A stretch of 20,467 nt of DNA, from contig JANQOH010000093.1 in assembly GCA_028289725.1 (NCBI GenBank), positions 1-20,467 on the forward strand. The letters are read 5' to 3'. Positions within the stretch are counted from its first letter, which is position 1; every line of letters begins with the position of its first letter. Shown here in pieces: positions 1-6,843 of this stretch. A model generated the notes under the pieces. The model was not told where the DNA came from. It saw only the letters and a program-made list of their open reading frames with translations, and did not search any database. The position numbers and the translations under genes are program-made. Source of the stretch: Alphaproteobacteria bacterium (GTDB lineage: Bacteria > Pseudomonadota > Alphaproteobacteria > UBA7887).

Positions 1-611
1 TGCGGACCGCGCGGCTCGCGGCGCACGTCATATATATAGGCGCGCAAGCGTTCGCCGTTACGGAAGTTCTCACGCGGCAGCGACTCATCGCGCCGCATAA
101 TGGCTTCCGCCCGGCCCAAGTCGACGATGACGTTGCCGTATTCGACACGCTTGACCAGTCCGTTCACGACCTCGCCAACACGATCGCGATACTCTTCATG
201 CTGACGCTCCCGCTCCGCATCGCGGACCTTTTGCACAATCACTTGCTTCGCGGCCTGCGCGGCGACGCGCCCTAAGTCGATGGGCGGCAACGGCTCGGTC
301 AAAAAGTCGCCGAGACCGAGCGAGGCGTCGTAGGCCTGCGCATCCGCGAGCAGAATTTGGGTCGCTTCGTCCTCGATCTCCTCAACCACCTCACGCACGC
401 GTGTCAGCTTGATTTCGCCGCTACCGCGCTCGATCACCGCGCGGATATCAAGCTCTTGCCCATATTTCCGACGCGCCGCCGTTTGAATCGCCTGCTCCAT
501 CGCCTCGATCACGATGGCCGGATCGATCGATTTATCGCGCGCGACGGCGTCCGCAACCTGGAGCAATTCAGGTCGGGTCAAACTAGGGGTCGGTTCGCTC
601 AACATCGCCAT
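1..611 (-). CDS. nusA: Transcription termination/antitermination factor NusA, N-terminal part (runs off left edge)
   Basis: NusA binds RNA polymerase and nascent RNA and controls pausing, termination and antitermination. Reading the minus strand from 611 gives 203 open codons to the window edge. The first about 125 residues form the NusA N-terminal domain (ELLQVADAVARDKSIDP near the start, then AIQTAARRKYG), which docks on RNA polymerase. From about residue 145 an S1 domain begins (VVNGLVKRVEYGNVIVDLG). The KH domains and C-terminal repeats lie outside the window. It starts one base after the rimP stop, so rimP and nusA are co-transcribed and probably coupled. Two ATGs are possible, at 611 and 605; neither has a clearly better ribosome site, and I take the first. 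Identity is certain; only the exact start is open. Confidence 0.96.
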   Translation of the reverse strand, partial: MAMLSEPTPSLTRPELLQVADAVARDKSIDPAIVIEAMEQAIQTAARRKYGQELDIRAVIERGSGEIKLTRVREVVEEIEDEATQILLADAQAYDASLGLGDFLTEPLPPIDLGRVAAQAAKQVIVQKVRDAERERQHEEYRDRVGEVVNGLVKRVEYGNVIVDLGRAEAIMRRDESLPRENFRNGERLRAYIYDVRREPRGP

Positions 612-612
612 G

Positions 613-1119
613 CTACTCGCCACTGTCAGGGTTAAGGCTCGCCGCGATTAGATCATCGGTGAGCACCAGTTTCGCTTCACGGAGCGCCGCAAGTGGAATG
701 GCCACCATTTGCTCGGTTGCATCCAACTCGACCCGCACCGCACCGTCTTTTACATCCAACAAACGACCGCGAAATCGTTTTCGCCCGTCAATCGGTTCCG
801 CCGTTTCCAACTTCGCGACGAACCCGGCATATCGCTCAAAATCTGCGGCCCGCACCAGCGGCCGATCGATGCCGGGAGATGAGACCTCGAGGTCGTAGTT
901 TCCCGGGATCGGGTCTTCGACATCGAGCACCGCCGATATGGCGCTGCTCAGTGCGGCGCAGTCATCCACCGTCATCGCCACATTGTCGTGGCGTTCGGCC
1001 ATAACCTGTAGGCGGGCTGATCGCGATCCGCTTAACTTCACGCGAACCACATCATACCCCATTGCCTCGACTGTCGGGGCAATCAACTGAAATAAAGCCT
1101 CATTCGTGGCGCCGGCCAC
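613..1119 (-). CDS. rimP: Ribosome maturation factor RimP
   Basis: RimP assists late maturation of the 30S ribosomal subunit in the cytoplasm. The 168-residue product has the family hallmark EVSSPGIDRPL at residues 78-88, an N-terminal alpha/beta domain that includes GYDVVRVKL, and a C-terminal SH3-like domain (GRLLDVKDGAVRVEL). The length is normal. The start is GTG at 1119, preceded by GGGATGACGGA; an ATG at 1127 is in another frame. It lies directly upstream of nusA, the usual rimP-nusA arrangement. Its leader contains an intrinsic terminator ending less than 20 bases before the start codon, so expression may depend on read-through (see the leader entry). Confidence 0.96.
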   Translation of the reverse strand: MAGATNEALFQLIAPTVEAMGYDVVRVKLSGSRSARLQVMAERHDNVAMTVDDCAALSSAISAVLDVEDPIPGNYDLEVSSPGIDRPLVRAADFERYAGFVAKLETAEPIDGRKRFRGRLLDVKDGAVRVELDATEQMVAIPLAALREAKLVLTDDLIAASLNPDSGE

Positions 1120-1206
1120 TCCGTCATCCCAGAAATAAAAAAGTGGGCACGCGGCCCACGGTCTCGATCCAACAGCCTATCAGACCAGGCTCTAATTTTT
1201 CATTAG
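1120..1206 (-). promoter_or_regulatory. Candidate attenuator leader of rimP-nusA
   Basis: Downstream of the predicted promoter the minus strand can form several structures. Hairpin 1 is CTAAT/ATTAG (1206-1202 with 1196-1192). Hairpin 2 is AGCCT/AGGCT (1191-1187 with 1178-1174). The last is the terminator at 1159-1143. A competing pairing joins GGTCT (1186-1182) to AGACC (1164-1160) and extends through GCC (1190-1188) with GGC (1156-1154). It would occupy the ascending arm of the terminator and destroy hairpin 2, the logic of an antiterminator. A three-codon reading frame (ATG AAA AAT TAG, 1203-1192) also lies here, but it is probably too close to the start site to be translated. The pairings are visible in the sequence; the regulatory role is inferred, and simple termination of trmB is the alternative. 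Confidence 0.45.
1134..1159 (-). terminator. Intrinsic terminator between trmB and rimP
   Basis: On the minus strand a perfect 6-bp GC-rich stem, GTGGGC/GCCCAC (1159-1154 with 1148-1143), closes a 5-base loop and is followed at once by six T (1142-1137), then A and TTT. This is a canonical Rho-independent terminator for leftward transcription. It would end the metK-trmB transcript, or attenuate a transcript that starts just upstream, before rimP. The plus strand has no matching T-run. Confidence 0.75.
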
Positions 1207-1210
1207 CCCC

Positions 1211-1238
1211 TATATACTCAAAACACCGCGATCTTCAA
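1211..1238 (-). promoter_or_regulatory. Candidate sigma70-type promoter for rimP-nusA
   Basis: The minus strand shows TTGAAG (1238-1233) as a -35, a 16-base spacer and TATATA (1216-1211) as a -10. Each hexamer matches consensus at four positions. The start site would fall near 1204, giving an 85-base leader. The -35 overlaps the last codons of trmB. Confidence 0.4.
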
Positions 1239-1999
1239 GGCGAACCGGCGATATCACCGCGTTTCGTCCGGGCACGACGACGAAATATGAGGTAAACGCT
1301 GTCGCGTCCCGCCGCGGCCGCTTTTTGCTCATAACGCGTCCCGGGCCAATCCGGCGGGCGCGACGCCCAAGATCGACGATGACCGTTCGTCCAAGCGAAT
1401 TCAGTGTGGGTCAAAATTCGCGCGAGAATCCATCGACAATAGGCCCGATGGTCGGTCGCAATCCTCAGTTCCGCGCCATTTTTCATAGTCCGCGCCAACC
1501 CGTCGAGTACGTCCTTATTGACCAAGCGCCGCTTGTGGTGCCGGGATTTCGGCCACGGGTCGGGAAACAGAATGAAGGCCCGCCCCACAGACGCTTCCGG
1601 CAATGCGGCGATGAGGTCGCGCGCATCGTCGGGATAGATTCGCACATTGCCGGCCGCGGGGTCGGCCAGTCCGGCCCCGACTAGACCGGACAAAAGACGC
1701 GCGACACCGTTTACAAAGGGCTCACACCCGAGGAACGCGATATGCGGATTGGCCTCTGCCACGGCCAAAAGATGCTCGCCGCCACCGAATCCAACCTCCA
1801 GCCACAAATCGTCTTGAGCATGTGGTGGGTAAAGATCCAGGGGCCGCGATGACAGCGCATCGTTTGGCAAATCGGCCCGCAGTCGCGGCAGCACGTCATC
1901 TAGGAGCCGACGCCGCGCGGGCCTGAGTTTTGGGCCACGGCGCCGTCCAAATAGGACCGCGCCGTGCCGCGAAACCGCCGAATTGCTTTTCGGCTCCAT
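1235..1999 (-). CDS. trmB: tRNA (guanine-N7-)-methyltransferase TrmB
   Basis: TrmB makes 7-methylguanosine at tRNA position 46 using S-adenosylmethionine. The 254-residue product shows the SAM-binding glycine motif EVGFGGGEH (68-75 region), the signature FPDPWPKSRHHKRR (145-158) and the C-terminal GTRYEQKA (220-227). All are expected for a catalytically complete enzyme. The basic N-terminus (GRRRGPKLRPARRR) fits tRNA contact. It starts 17 bases after the metK stop, in the same direction, so the enzyme that makes SAM and one that uses it are co-transcribed. No strong ribosome site is visible before the ATG, so translation may rely on coupling to metK. A strong terminator follows. Confidence 0.96.
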   Translation of the reverse strand: MEPKSNSAVSRHGAVLFGRRRGPKLRPARRRLLDDVLPRLRADLPNDALSSRPLDLYPPHAQDDLWLEVGFGGGEHLLAVAEANPHIAFLGCEPFVNGVARLLSGLVGAGLADPAAGNVRIYPDDARDLIAALPEASVGRAFILFPDPWPKSRHHKRRLVNKDVLDGLARTMKNGAELRIATDHRAYCRWILARILTHTEFAWTNGHRRSWASRPPDWPGTRYEQKAAAAGRDSVYLIFRRRARTKRGDIAGSP

Positions 2000-2016
2000 A
2001 TTTCGCGGTCTTGGGG

Positions 2017-3186
2017 TCAGGCGAATGCGGCCCGCAAGTCGTCGACCAAGTCGGTCCGCTCCCAGGAAAATCCGCCGTCGGTATCCGGTTGACGCCCGAA
2101 ATGGCCGTAGGCGGAGGTTCGGGCATAAATGGGTTTGACCAGGTCCAATTGGTCGCGGATGCCGCGCGGCGTCAAATCCATGACTTCCTGCAAGGCTTTA
2201 CTTAGCTTGACCTCGTCGACTTTTCCGGTGCCGCGCGTGTCGACATAGACCGACAACGGTTTCGCTACGCCGATAGCATAGGCGAGCTGAATCGTGCACT
2301 TGTCCGCCAAACCGGCCGCGACAACATTCTTGGCCAGATAGCGCGCCGCATACGCAGCGGAACGGTCCACTTTGCTCGGGTCTTTGCCGGAAAACGCGCC
2401 GCCGCCATGGGGCGCGGCGCCGCCATAAGTGTCGACGATAATCTTGCGACCTGTCAGGCCGGCATCACCGTCCGGCCCGCCAACGACAAAGCGCCCCGTC
2501 GGGTTCACGTAGAATTCGTCCTCTGGACACATCCAACCATCGGGCAGGACATTTTGAACGTGCGGACGCACGATCTCGCGCACCGAATCCTGATCAAGCT
2601 CGGCGCCATGTTGGGTCGACACCACCACCGATGTAGCGCCCACCGGCTCGCCATCGACATATTTAAGCGTGACCTGGCTTTTCGAATCCGGCCCCAACCC
2701 CGGCTCCGCGCCGGAGTGTCTAACTTCTGCGAGCGAGCGCAGAATCTCGTGGCTGTAATAGATGGGTGCCGGCATCAATGCCTCGGTTTCGCGGCACGCA
2801 TAACCAAACATTATCCCTTGGTCGCCGGCGCCGACATCTTTGTTGCCGTCGGCATCCACGCCCTGGGCAATATCAGGCGATTGGTTATGCAGATAAACTT
2901 CGACGCGAGCGTTTTGCCAATGGAAACCTGACTGCTCGTAGCCAATATCTCGCACCGCGCTGCGTGCGATTTCCTCTATGTGTCCGGAAGGCATTTCAGG
3001 GCCGCGGGTTTCGCCGGCGATTACGATTAAATTTGTTGTGGTTAGTGTCTCGCAGGCGACGCGTGTGTTGGGATCTTCCGAAGACAAATAGGCATCGACG
3101 ATCGCGTCTGAAATCCGATCGCACACCTTATCGGGATGCCCTTCAGACACAGATTCACTCGTAAAAAGATACTCGTCCTTCGCCAT
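2017..3186 (-). CDS. metK: S-adenosylmethionine synthetase MetK
   Basis: MetK condenses ATP and methionine to S-adenosylmethionine, the cell's methyl donor. The product has the N-terminal ATP-binding signature GHPDK (16-20), GAGDQG (about 119-124) and the glycine-rich GGGAFSGKDP loop with following lysine. It has the usual length, 389 residues. I place the start at ATG 3186 and not at the upstream ATG at 3201. GGGAGG (3199-3194) sits at ribosome-binding distance from 3186, and the protein then begins MAKDEYLFTSESV, as expected for the family. It heads a metK-trmB unit. The 164-base gap upstream carries two strong hairpins that may control it. Confidence 0.97.
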   Translation of the reverse strand: MAKDEYLFTSESVSEGHPDKVCDRISDAIVDAYLSSEDPNTRVACETLTTTNLIVIAGETRGPEMPSGHIEEIARSAVRDIGYEQSGFHWQNARVEVYLHNQSPDIAQGVDADGNKDVGAGDQGIMFGYACRETEALMPAPIYYSHEILRSLAEVRHSGAEPGLGPDSKSQVTLKYVDGEPVGATSVVVSTQHGAELDQDSVREIVRPHVQNVLPDGWMCPEDEFYVNPTGRFVVGGPDGDAGLTGRKIIVDTYGGAAPHGGGAFSGKDPSKVDRSAAYAARYLAKNVVAAGLADKCTIQLAYAIGVAKPLSVYVDTRGTGKVDEVKLSKALQEVMDLTPRGIRDQLDLVKPIYARTSAYGHFGRQPDTDGGFSWERTDLVDDLRAAFA

Positions 3187-3271
3187 TCGGGTCCCTCCCA
3201 TTGGATCGCGATTGCATGCTCATGGCGGTGGAACGAGCATGCCGTTGCCCGCCCGAACACGCCGGACGGGC
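3187..3271 (-). promoter_or_regulatory. Structured 5' leader of metK, candidate cis-regulatory RNA
   Basis: On the minus strand hairpin A pairs 3271-3263 with 3255-3247 (nine pairs including one G-U, seven-base loop). Hairpin B pairs GCATGCTC (3242-3235) with GAGCATGC (3221-3214), eight perfect pairs around a 13-base loop. The loop of B contains CGCCAT (3227-3222), an exact complement of the metK start ATGGCG (3186-3181). It also contains TTCC (3233-3230), able to pair with the ribosome site GGGAGG (3199-3194). No T-run follows either hairpin, so translational control is more likely than termination. I could not match it to a known SAM riboswitch class. Pairings are seen; function is inferred. 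Confidence 0.4.
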
Positions 3272-3350
3272 GCTTCAATATCACCCATTGGGAAAAACTT
3301 CCATGCACACCGCAGTTTAGCGCTGAGCGGATGTGCGTCTTGCGTCGGCC

Positions 3351-3779
3351 TTACGCTGCGTCGGTATCGGCAGACAGGGATTCGGAATCGGATGCAATCG
3401 CTTTCACAAGCTCGAACACCCTTTTGCGGACACCCCTATCCCCAATTTTGTGATAGGCGCGAACCAGCTCAAGAGTCTCACGTTTGGTGAATGGGTTATG
3501 TTCGAACGGCTTGCTAGGCTCAGCAAGAGCCGCCCCACCACCTGATACCTCATTTGGCATGTCGTCGAAGAAAAACGACACGGGAACGTTCAAGACCTTC
3601 GCGAGTTGAAACAAACGGCTTGAGCCCACGCGATTGGTCCCGCGTTCGTATTTTTGGACTTGCTGGAAAGTTAAGCCGATTGCCTTACCGAGTTTTTCTT
3701 GGCTCATGCCGAGGAGTGTTCGGCGGAGCCGAATTCTCCCGCCGACATGAATATCAACTGGATTGGGATTGCTAGCCAT
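3351..3779 (-). CDS. XRE/Cro-family helix-turn-helix regulator
   Basis: This is a 142-residue DNA-binding protein. Residues about 12-65 form a classic lambda-repressor-type HTH: IRLRRTLLGMSQEKLGKAIG, then LTFQQVQKYERGTNRV as recognition helix and flank, then LFQLAKVLNVPVSFFF. The C-terminal half is a linker followed by a conserved helical segment (RETLELVRAYHKIGDRGVRKRVFELVKAI). Family members of this architecture commonly sit between lnt and metK in alphaproteobacteria, but I know no settled function. The start is ATG at 3779; an AAGGAG lies about 13 bases upstream, farther than usual. It is followed by the structured metK leader and preceded by a 558-bp gene-free region that may hold its operators. 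Confidence 0.88.
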   Translation of the reverse strand: MASNPNPVDIHVGGRIRLRRTLLGMSQEKLGKAIGLTFQQVQKYERGTNRVGSSRLFQLAKVLNVPVSFFFDDMPNEVSGGGAALAEPSKPFEHNPFTKRETLELVRAYHKIGDRGVRKRVFELVKAIASDSESLSADTDAA

Positions 3780-4337
3780 TATTCTTACGCAACTCCTTTA
3801 TAAAGTGCCCCTTCTCCACAACTTTTTGCATCAGCTTGAAAGTTATTATTCGCAAGCAATCGATAGCGCATCACGTATTATTTGCGTCGATATGCTTATG
3901 CGTGCGGAGACCACGCGCGCGCACAGGTATCCACATCGAACAAAAGGTGATGTCGAGGTAGTTCAGTCGAATCATGCCATCACACGTGGCTGCGCCCCGG
4001 TTGCCTTGGCGTCTTCGAAGCCAATGCCCGGCCAATATCAAGCGGGCGGTCGGTTTTGTCCACACAATCCTTAGTAATGTTCATGGAATTGCAGCGAACA
4101 GTGGCGTGTGCAGCCAACACGCACCGCGATTTTTCCGTGGCCCAATTTTTATCGAGAATCGTAGGCTCGACAGAGACCAGTAATCGGAAAGGTCAAATAT
4201 AACAAGCGATTGCAGGCGTCGTAGAACAAGTCTAGGCGCTGGCACCGCGCGCCGCATGTGGAACAATCATTCAATAAAATCGCATGATGGACGGAACACC
4301 CAAGATGGCAAGAAATGCTGTCCGACGATGATGGAAG
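3780..4337. other. 558-bp gene-free region with DnaA-box-like sites
   Basis: This is by far the longest gap in a compact window, and it is visibly richer in A and T than the genes. Short open frames here show no family resemblance and no conserved-looking composition, so I call no gene. It holds three 9-mers one base away from the DnaA box TTATCCACA, all in the same orientation: TTCTCCACA (3812-3820), GTATCCACA (3927-3935) and TTGTCCACA (4056-4064). Two weaker ones are TTATTCGCA (3846-3854) and the reverse-strand TGTTCCACA (4257-4265). AT-rich direct repeats lie at 3844-3892. It must also carry the promoter of the XRE gene; TATAAA lies just upstream of it on the minus strand but without a good -35. 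Role unresolved: replication-related, operator region or both. Confidence 0.5.
3844..3892. repeat. Imperfect AT-rich direct repeat pair
   Basis: TATTATT followed by C/T-GC occurs at 3844-3853 and again at 3876-3885, 32 bases apart. Each copy is followed by TCGATA, at 3860-3865 and 3887-3892. The 32-base period of the first element is about three helical turns, consistent with a protein-binding or unwinding element. Seen directly; purpose unknown. Confidence 0.45.
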
Positions 4338-5900
4338 TCAGGAATCTTGAGTGGAATTCGCCATGAACAACCGAATCCTTAGCCCAAATCCGCTCAACAA
4401 AAGCACCAGGAAGACCGGCCAGTCGCCCCAAAATGTATAAAGGGGGCGCGACGCCAACGGCGCCGGGAGTGCGCCATCCACTACGCCGGTCTCTCCAAGT
4501 CCGAGCGAGGCTTCAATGCGGCCATAAGGGTCAATAATTCCGGAAATGCCCGTGTTCGCCACGCGGACCAGGGGCACGCCTTCTTCCACCGCACGCATGC
4601 GCGCTTGTTGGAAATGCTGGTGTGGTCCGCTGCTGATGCCGTACCAACCATCATTCGTCACATTAAGAATCCAGTCCGGACGCGCATCCGGTGCGACGAC
4701 GTTGCCTGGAAAAATGACCTCGTAGCAAATGAGAGGACTGACCGGAGGCAAGCCCAGAATATTTAAGCTCTGGAGTCCCGGGCCCGCCGAAAAATCGGTG
4801 TCGCCTTCCGTGAGTTTTGCGATTTTCAGAATGTCACGGAACGGCGTGTACTCGCCAAACGGCACAAGGTGGAATTTGTCATAGGTCGCGACAATGGCGC
4901 CTGTTTCGTCGATTGCATGCAAACTATTCCAGACATCCAAACCGCCTTCATCCGCTGAGACCGCGCGCACGGCCCCGGTCAAGATCGCGCCATTCTCGGG
5001 GACAACATCGGAAATCATGCCACGGATTTGTGGTTCGTTAGCGACGACATACGGGACCGCCGTTTCGGGCCAAATGATGTGCGTCGGTGGCGGCGCATTT
5101 TCGTCCGCCGGTGGAGCCGTCGACATCGCGAGATATGTTTGCAGGTTCTGAGCTCGCAAATCGTCCCGCCACTTATGAAATTGCGCGATATTCGCTTGGA
5201 CAAGCCGCAACCGGACATCGGGGACGGAGGCGACCGTCGCGTCGGAGAGACGCACCGCACCGGCGGCGGCGACGATCGGCAAGAGAACCCAGCTCACGGC
5301 CAGACCGCGCCACGCCCTGCGCGACGTCGACAGTGCCGCCGGGCTCGATGCGGCAAATACCGTGATCCATGACAGGCCGTACACACCAAACAGGCTGCCG
5401 ATCTGGATCATGGAGTCGGACGGCATCCAGACATAACCGATCAAGTTCCATGGGAACCCGCCAAGGAATGTAATACCGCGCAGCCATTCGCCGGCGGTCC
5501 AGGCCGAGGCAAACCAGACAAAGCGCAGTCCATACGTCGGCGGCACGAACCGCAACGCCAATGTCGCCAGCGCTGGGAACACGGCACACACGACGGCCAA
5601 TAAAAACACCGCGATCGGCGCCGCCCATTCCGCCACGCCCGCAACGGCGAACGACTTGCCGACCCAATACAGGCCGGCGATGAAATGCCCCATCCCGAAC
5701 CAAAATCCGGTGAAAAACGCACCCCGCCATGCGCGCGCCGCATCGGTCAGCCAAACCAAGCCGGTGAATGCGATCAATAAGACTGGAATGACGTGGAATG
5801 GTGGCAGCGCCAACGCCGCGAGCGCCCCAAGACCAGCGGCCAACAACGCCCGCTGCCAACCGACAAGGTTTCGAGTCCCCTGCGCGAGTCGAGACAGCAT
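4338..5900 (-). CDS. lnt: Apolipoprotein N-acyltransferase Lnt
   Basis: Lnt transfers the third acyl chain from phospholipid to the N-terminal cysteine of lipoproteins in the inner membrane. The 520-residue product has hydrophobic segments across about residues 17-215, a nitrilase-fold domain from about 230 to 480, and a final membrane segment (about 492-510). The catalytic triad is complete: Glu279 in IIWPET, Lys342 in DKFHLVPFGE and Cys392 in LICYEV. NVTNDGWYG and GPHQHFQQARMRA, also typical, follow. It begins 22 bases after the corC stop, as the last gene of the miaB-phoH-ybeY-corC-lnt block. No clear intrinsic terminator follows it. Confidence 0.97.
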   Translation of the reverse strand: MLSRLAQGTRNLVGWQRALLAAGLGALAALALPPFHVIPVLLIAFTGLVWLTDAARAWRGAFFTGFWFGMGHFIAGLYWVGKSFAVAGVAEWAAPIAVFLLAVVCAVFPALATLALRFVPPTYGLRFVWFASAWTAGEWLRGITFLGGFPWNLIGYVWMPSDSMIQIGSLFGVYGLSWITVFAASSPAALSTSRRAWRGLAVSWVLLPIVAAAGAVRLSDATVASVPDVRLRLVQANIAQFHKWRDDLRAQNLQTYLAMSTAPPADENAPPPTHIIWPETAVPYVVANEPQIRGMISDVVPENGAILTGAVRAVSADEGGLDVWNSLHAIDETGAIVATYDKFHLVPFGEYTPFRDILKIAKLTEGDTDFSAGPGLQSLNILGLPPVSPLICYEVIFPGNVVAPDARPDWILNVTNDGWYGISSGPHQHFQQARMRAVEEGVPLVRVANTGISGIIDPYGRIEASLGLGETGVVDGALPAPLASRPLYTFWGDWPVFLVLLLSGFGLRIRLFMANSTQDS

Positions 5901-5922
5901 TTCGGTTTATTGCGGTCCGGCT

Positions 5923-6843
5923 TTAAGCAACCGCGTCGGAATCCTCGGTCTTGCGATGGCGTACCCGAATTCTTCGAACCCGGCGCGGATCGGCATCCAT
6001 AATTTCAAAGTCGAGGCCGGCCCCGTGCGCAATGACCTCTCCGACGACCGGCACGCGTCCGGCCAGTTCGAATATCAACCCGCCGAGCGTATCGATTTCC
6101 TCGTCGCGGTCGGCAGGCAAAAGGTCAATTCCCAAGCGCTCCTCGAGATCCTCAACGAGCACGCGCGCATCGGCTTCCAGGGCGCCATCGCCAAGTTCGC
6201 GCAACAGCGGTGCGGTCGTCTGATCGTGTTCATCTTCGATTTCGCCAACGATCTCCTCGACCAAATCCTCGATCGTGACCAAGCCATCGATGCCACCATG
6301 CTCGTCGACGACCAAGGCCATGTGCACTTTTTGCACACGCATTTGACGCAGCAAATTTTGTACCGGCATCGATGGCGGCACGAAGGGAATTTCGCGTACC
6401 ACATCCGCCAGGGCAAAGTCCGGCCCGTTGTTCCAGAAGACCAGCAAATCCCGGACGTGAACCATACCGATCACGTCGTCGAGCTTCTCCCGATAGACCG
6501 GCAACCGAGAATGACCCGCTTCCGACATCACGGATATGACTTCGGGCAGGTCCACATCCTCGGACACCGCGACGATATCGGGTCGCGGCACCATCACGTC
6601 CTCGACACGCAGCTCGCCGAAATTGAGCAGATTGAGCAGCATGTCCCGCTCATGTTCATCGATCGGCGCCTCGTCGTCCTGATGCTCCTCGATCAATTCC
6701 TCGACCGATTCGCGCAGGCTCGCTCCCCGTCCGCCGAGCCCCGTCATCACGCGCAACCAATCGGTCAAAACACGCCGGAGCGGTCGTTCCGCCTCCGGCT
6801 CGGTAACGGTCGGTCGCGATAGGCCTGTATTGCCGTCACTCAC
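5923..6843 (-). CDS. corC: CorC/HlyC-family protein with two CBS domains
   Basis: This is a soluble CorC (YbeX)-type protein, linked in enterobacteria to magnesium/cobalt efflux and more recently to ribosome-related phenotypes; the exact function is unsettled. It has no membrane segment. In the 306-residue form, CBS domain 1 covers about 79-137 (MVPRPDIVAV to VHVRDLLVF), CBS domain 2 about 147-202 (VVDEHGGIDGLVTIEDLVEE), and the CorC_HlyC domain about 215-297. I choose GTG 6843 because GGAG lies seven bases before it. It overlaps the ybeY stop by eight bases. An upstream in-frame start at 6882 would overlap ybeY far more and has no family support. It sits between ybeY and lnt as in Escherichia coli. 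Confidence 0.93.
   Translation of the reverse strand: MSDGNTGLSRPTVTEPEAERPLRRVLTDWLRVMTGLGGRGASLRESVEELIEEHQDDEAPIDEHERDMLLNLLNFGELRVEDVMVPRPDIVAVSEDVDLPEVISVMSEAGHSRLPVYREKLDDVIGMVHVRDLLVFWNNGPDFALADVVREIPFVPPSMPVQNLLRQMRVQKVHMALVVDEHGGIDGLVTIEDLVEEIVGEIEDEHDQTTAPLLRELGDGALEADARVLVEDLEERLGIDLLPADRDEEIDTLGGLIFELAGRVPVVGEVIAHGAGLDFEIMDADPRRVRRIRVRHRKTEDSDAVA

Noticed and set aside
1143..1210. tRNA-like element (metY type) upstream of rimP, as in enterobacteria
   Set aside because: No cloverleaf with acceptor stem, anticodon arm and GGTTCGA-type T-arm can be drawn. The helices fit an attenuator instead.
3187..3201. Longer metK start at ATG 3201
   Set aside because: The GGGAGG ribosome site lies between 3201 and 3186 and can only serve 3186. 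The family N-terminus starts at MAKDEY.
3187..3271. Assignment of the metK leader to SAM-II, SAM-V or the SAM/SAH riboswitch
   Set aside because: The loop TTCC and downstream GGGAGG recall SAM/SAH. The linker of about 14 bases and the remaining conserved positions do not fit, and no covariance model could be run.
3763..4074. Plus-strand open frame of 103 codons in the gene-free region
   Set aside because: It begins inside the XRE gene on the other strand, has mixed composition and no recognisable family. No ribosome site supports it.
5656..6822. 388-codon plus-strand frame opposite corC and lnt
   Set aside because: It is the mirror of a strongly coding minus strand. Its His/Arg/Gln/Asp-rich text has no domain, and corC and lnt motifs are unambiguous.
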